From assembly GCA_963575745.1 (NCBI GenBank), contig CAUYUJ010000667.1, forward strand, positions 46,845-110,844: DNA of 64,000 bases, written 5' to 3'. This DNA is from Prorocentrum cordatum. Taxonomy: Eukaryota; Sar; Dinophyceae; Prorocentrales; Prorocentraceae. The stretch's first letter is position 1, and every line of letters begins with the position of its first letter. The position numbers and the translations under genes are program-made. This document shows, piece after piece, positions 60,636 to 64,000 of this stretch. The notes under the pieces are model-generated. The model saw nothing but the letters and a program-made list of their open reading frames with translations, was not told the origin of the DNA and ran no database searches.

Positions 60636-62447
60636 ATGGCCGCCGACGACCAGCGCGTTTCTGCCACCCATGCGTGCCTCAGCTTGGCTCTGAACGCGTT
60701 GGGGGCACACGTGCCGACCAGCGTGCGAGGCCCATTCCGCGCGCTCGAGCATGGGAACCAATGGCTGTCACATCTCGGCTTCGCCCTGATCCGGCAGCCG
60801 CGGGGTCCGACTGGTCCAGGGCGTTACGTCAAGTGGGAGCCGCCGCGGCGCGAAGCTGGATTGGCCGCGAGCGTGGGCCACTTCGCGGCCGTCATCCTGC
60901 GGCCCGGCAGCGCCACTGTGATAGACCGCCGAGCAGGTCTGCCAGCGGTTCGCGAGTGGTTGGCGCGGGGCGACATTCCGGACGTCGAGGAGCACAAGTG
61001 GTTCTTGTTGGTGGAGCTCGGCGCGCGGAGGCCGGGGCCCGAGGGCGGCCGCCCTCTTCCATGGGGCGCGACTTCTGGAATTATCGAAGCTCATAGGCTG
61101 GACGCACTCATCCGTCGGCGCGCGGCTCGCGAACGAGCGACCCCCTATGGGCTGGCGTCGTCGTCGGGCTCGCTCGCGCCGCTGGAGGCTGCCCGGGTAT
61201 CAGCGAACCGAGAGGAGGCAATGCGGCGCAGAGCTTCGCGTCTGTTCTGCCCGTTGCCGCCGGTGGGGTGGCCCGGCACTCAGGTGCCCCAAGTCCCGTG
61301 CGATTTCTCCCTCGAGCTGCCGCGTCTTCCGAAGATCCGCTTGCTCGAGCGACTCAACGCTCACCCTCGGGACTCCCAGTTGCACTTCGTCGAAGAGTCG
61401 CACGCCTATTACATTAGCGGCGCGCGAACGCATGGGTCGGTCACGGGATTGATACATGAGTACTGCAGTGTTTTCGACGCTGGCGCTGTGATTGGGAAGA
61501 TGCGGAGCGGGCGGAAGTGGCCGCGACCTGATTATTTGCGCCACCCTCGCCCGGAAGACGTGGTCGCGGAGCTGCGGGCCACGGCGGGGGCTGCTCGCTT
61601 GCACGAGTTACTTGTGTCGCACGGGGCTTGCGACGCCGAGATCTGCGCCGAGATGAAGGCAGCTGCGAGAGCGGCCCCCCGCTTGGCAAACCATCTGGAA
61701 AGTCTATCTCTCTCGGATCACGAGATCGTGGAGAAATGGCGCCTGAACAAAGAAGAGGCGGCTAGGCGGGGCACCTGGATGCACTGGACGTTCGAGGCCC
61801 ACCTCAACCGCGTTCCGGTGCCCCGCGATGCCGTCGAGTTCCAGTTGTTATTGAAATTCTTGGGCGCGCTGAAAGGTCTGGTGGCTTTCCGCGCCGAGTG
61901 GGCCATCTTCGCCGAGCACGAGGGGCTCGCTGGGTCAATCGACTTCGTGGCTCGAGACTCTGCGGGCAGCCTGTACATATACGATTGGAAGCGGGCGAAT
62001 AATTTACGTTCGAAGTTCACGAACCCATGGGGGAATATGAAGTTTCCATTAAGCCGATTGTCAGACTGCCAGGGAAATCATTACCGGGTGCAGCTTAACA
62101 TCTACAGGTGGATGTTGGAACATTACTACGGCGCCCGCGTGGCCGCGATGTATGTGGTCTGCCTTCATCCGGACAACGGCGACCAGCCATTTGTGGACGA
62201 CGTGCCGGTGATCCCAGAGATCGAGGAGCTCATGGCCATTCAACGCACGAGGTCCCGAGAGTTGCGGGCAATGGCGTCGGAAGACACCCGTGAGATAGAC
62301 CCTCTGGGCGGCTGGCCGCGGCCAGTCGTGGCGGCGCGCATGCCTTATTGCCTGAGCACCGCGGCCAATTTCGATCGCGCCTTTCGCCAGATGTCAGTGG
62401 ACGTCGCGCACTGGCGTTGCCGTTGCGACTGTGCGCCGTTCTCTTGA
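60636..62447 (+). CDS. G10: cysteine-peptidase-like plus PD-(D/E)XK nuclease (copy C)
   Basis: 603 residues with about nine replacements relative to copy B (W to R in WLARGD, N to K in SGRKW, E to G in TAGAA, T to A and H to R near KAAARAAPR, F to L in LLLKF, T to N in PDNGD, Y to D in SEDTR). None hits C14, H82, D97 or the nuclease motif residues. The drift avoids the catalytic core, consistent with constraint. Confidence 0.75.
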   Translation: MAADDQRVSATHACLSLALNALGAHVPTSVRGPFRALEHGNQWLSHLGFALIRQPRGPTGPGRYVKWEPPRREAGLAASVGHFAAVILRPGSATVIDRRAGLPAVREWLARGDIPDVEEHKWFLLVELGARRPGPEGGRPLPWGATSGIIEAHRLDALIRRRAARERATPYGLASSSGSLAPLEAARVSANREEAMRRRASRLFCPLPPVGWPGTQVPQVPCDFSLELPRLPKIRLLERLNAHPRDSQLHFVEESHAYYISGARTHGSVTGLIHEYCSVFDAGAVIGKMRSGRKWPRPDYLRHPRPEDVVAELRATAGAARLHELLVSHGACDAEICAEMKAAARAAPRLANHLESLSLSDHEIVEKWRLNKEEAARRGTWMHWTFEAHLNRVPVPRDAVEFQLLLKFLGALKGLVAFRAEWAIFAEHEGLAGSIDFVARDSAGSLYIYDWKRANNLRSKFTNPWGNMKFPLSRLSDCQGNHYRVQLNIYRWMLEHYYGARVAAMYVVCLHPDNGDQPFVDDVPVIPEIEELMAIQRTRSRELRAMASEDTREIDPLGGWPRPVVAARMPYCLSTAANFDRAFRQMSVDVAHWRCRCDCAPFS

Positions 62448-62853
62448 GGTGCCGTTGCCATTGCCGAATGCCAACTGGCAGCGGATGAAAATGGCGCGCG
62501 TGGGCTCTGCGGGAGCCGCGCTGACAGCCGCGTGCTCTCAACTTCCGCAGAAGTAGCGATGCCCTCGCATGAAGGAGTGCGTGGATGCGACGCTTGCGTA
62601 GCCAAAAAAAGAAATTGTTATGTGTATCAACAACAGCCGAAGCGGAGAGGGACACCCAGAGATATCATATATCCCATGCCATCATTGCAAAGAGTAAATG
62701 CCGACGCAAGTTGCGCTACCCAACAGGCGACGCGCGCAAAGTCCGCTCGGGAGTAGCATGGAATATGATTTTTCCCCAGCTCGCGTTTCGGCGATGCGCG
62801 GGGGGAAAAATCAGCACGGCCGTTCGCTTCATCGGCTCAGGATTTTAGCAAAC
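62448..62853. other. G10-G12 intergenic stretch, copy C
   Basis: No gene. The 11-bp GATTTTTCCCC hairpin is at 62767-62777 and 62802-62812. Confidence 0.65.
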
Positions 62854-62951
62854 GTGGCTCGGCATTGTCGGCCTGCTTTGACTTCCCCGCTCTTTCCCTG
62901 ATTGTGGATCAGCATTGCTGTCCTGTGATCTCTCTGACGTGCCTCGGCGCC
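62854..62951 (+). promoter_or_regulatory. G12 leader with two hairpins (copy C)
   Basis: Hairpins at 62854-62875 and 62904-62925, unchanged. Confidence 0.8.
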
Positions 62952-63791
62952 ATGGCCACCGACGACCAGCGCGCTGCCAGTTCTCCATTTCTGAGCTCGC
63001 AGTCCCCTGAGGTGGGCGTCCCGACGCCTGGCGGGAGGGCTCGCCAGCGGCGCGCGTGCTCTGGCGCCCGCTCGCTGACGCCGGCGCGCAGGAAGCTTCG
63101 ACTGTCCTCGCGGGCTGCGCGCGCGGCTGCAGCGCGAACACCTTCATCGTCTCCGGAAAGAGACGACGCCGCTGACATCGAGACTTTCGCGCTGATGGTA
63201 TCGAAGATCTCAAATGAAGCATTCGATTCTATTATGGCGTGCTTCCCTTCCTTGCGGAGACGGGCATTAGCGCGTGTTTTCGCACTGGATCAACAGATTC
63301 GCCAAGACAAAACGTTCATCCTCGTGAAACCTTTCAGTTCGAGCGGGCCCAGGGCCTCGCGTGGCCCGCACGGTGCCGGACTGCCCGGAGTCCTCGCTGT
63401 TGTGCCTTGCTGGTTGCAGCCTGCCAACGCAGAACTTGCCTCGGTGACAGCCCCCAGCCCTGTTCACGATCGCTGTTTCCTTTGCGGGATGGACGACGGC
63501 GACGTCGACGGCATCGGCCACTATCTGGAAGGGTGCGTGGCCACGGTGAGATCATTTCCTTTCCCCGAATTGATGCATTTGCGCGCAACGACCTCCGCGT
63601 GGGCCATGTTGGCGCAGCGATTGAAACCTCACGGCGACGTCTTCGCATGCGCGCGGTGCAGCGGAGTCTGCGTCGCCTGGGAAGACACCCTGAACATAGA
63701 TTTCACCGCCGATATGCTCAGACTGCACCGGCGACACGCGGCTGAAGAGCAAGCAGGGACGTCGGCCGACTCGCGCCCGCGACTGGACTAG
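62952..63791 (+). CDS. G12: zinc-finger protein (copy C)
   Basis: 279 residues with a few replacements relative to copy B (RAYSG to RACSG, DQHIR to DQQIR, CWFQP to CWLQP, RAATS to RATTS, KHRGD to KPHGD). The C2HC finger and second CxxC are unchanged. Confidence 0.6.
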   Translation: MATDDQRAASSPFLSSQSPEVGVPTPGGRARQRRACSGARSLTPARRKLRLSSRAARAAAARTPSSSPERDDAADIETFALMVSKISNEAFDSIMACFPSLRRRALARVFALDQQIRQDKTFILVKPFSSSGPRASRGPHGAGLPGVLAVVPCWLQPANAELASVTAPSPVHDRCFLCGMDDGDVDGIGHYLEGCVATVRSFPFPELMHLRATTSAWAMLAQRLKPHGDVFACARCSGVCVAWEDTLNIDFTADMLRLHRRHAAEEQAGTSADSRPRLD

Positions 63792-64000
63792 GGGGGGTGC
63801 GGCGGCGCTGACGCCATTGCGCGGCCCTCAGTCGAGAGCGGGCCGTGACTTCCGATCGAACCTTTGCGTAGACAAAGTCGCGACTTCTCAATCATCTCAA
63901 TATTTTCTCCTCGCCTTCACACGTGCCCAACGTGGCGCGGGGCCTTCATGTCGCTCGATATCCCCCATTGCCTAGCTCTTACATATTCGACGGCAGCGCC
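63792..64000. other. Intergenic stretch to window end, copy C
   Basis: No gene. Corresponds to 43412-43620; the G13 leader and gene would follow just outside the window. Confidence 0.6.

Larger units (their letters stand above)
50533..64000. repeat. Tandem unit, copy C (cut by window end)
   Basis: The third period; 13,468 bases are visible, ending 5' of the G13 hairpin leader. Nearly identical to copy B until about 60.42 kb, after which scattered substitutions appear, for example WLAWGD to WLARGD in G10. Confidence 0.95.

Noticed and set aside
1-64000. Helitron or Polinton assignment
   Set aside because: No HUH Rep endonuclease, protein-primed family B polymerase, retroviral-type integrase or capsid motifs were seen, despite the helicase and OTU-like genes.

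Overview
The window looks like nuclear DNA of a dinoflagellate or a close alveolate relative. This is an inference. The DNA is GC-rich and full of hairpin repeats and microsatellites, the genes show eukaryotic start contexts with no ribosome binding sites, several exon-like open stretches begin after pyrimidine-rich AG acceptors, and five gene leaders carry GGCTCAAG-like ends resembling the 3' end of the dinoflagellate spliced leader. The species cannot be fixed from the sequence.

Layout: the window is a head-to-tail array of one long unit. Copy A covers 1-30080, copy B 30081-50532 (20,452 bp) and copy C 50533-64000 (cut by the window end). All recognisable genes are on the + strand. In unit order they are: an SF1 helicase (G1); a protein with an eight-cysteine RING-like end (G2); a small zinc-ribbon ORF; a proline/alanine-rich coiled-coil exon; hairpin repeats and a GATGTA-type hexanucleotide tract; in copy A only, three orphan exon-like ORFs and a large replication gene with OTU-like, D5-like helicase and polymerase-palm-like parts (G9, frame-broken); an OTU-like protein (G11); a cysteine-peptidase-like plus PD-(D/E)XK nuclease fusion (G10); a zinc-finger protein (G12); a C2H2 plus DDE-type transposase-like protein (G13); a purine-rich tract; an alternating AT/GC palindromic array; and more hairpins leading back to G1. 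Copies B and C share a deletion of about 9.4 kb that starts in the hexanucleotide tract and removes all but the last ~97 codons of G9. Positions x and x+20.45 kb are nearly identical from about 19.6 kb to 40.05 kb, while flanking parts differ more. This marks a recent unequal exchange or duplication with its join near 40.04-40.09 kb.

The most striking new signal is a 22-nt hairpin repeated one to four times in the leader just upstream of six of the seven main genes (G1, G9, G10, G11, G12, G13). Three sequence classes exist, and their differences are compensatory: stem pair 5-18 is C-G, G-C or A-T, pair 8-16 is G-C or A-T, and other changes are G.T wobbles. In five genes the first hairpin lies exactly 13 nt after a GGCTC(A)AG-like end. 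The array therefore looks like a virus-like or transposon-like replicon whose genes share a structured leader. No single unit is intact: copy A has a broken G2 and G9, and copies B and C have lost most of G9 and have a broken zinc-ribbon ORF.
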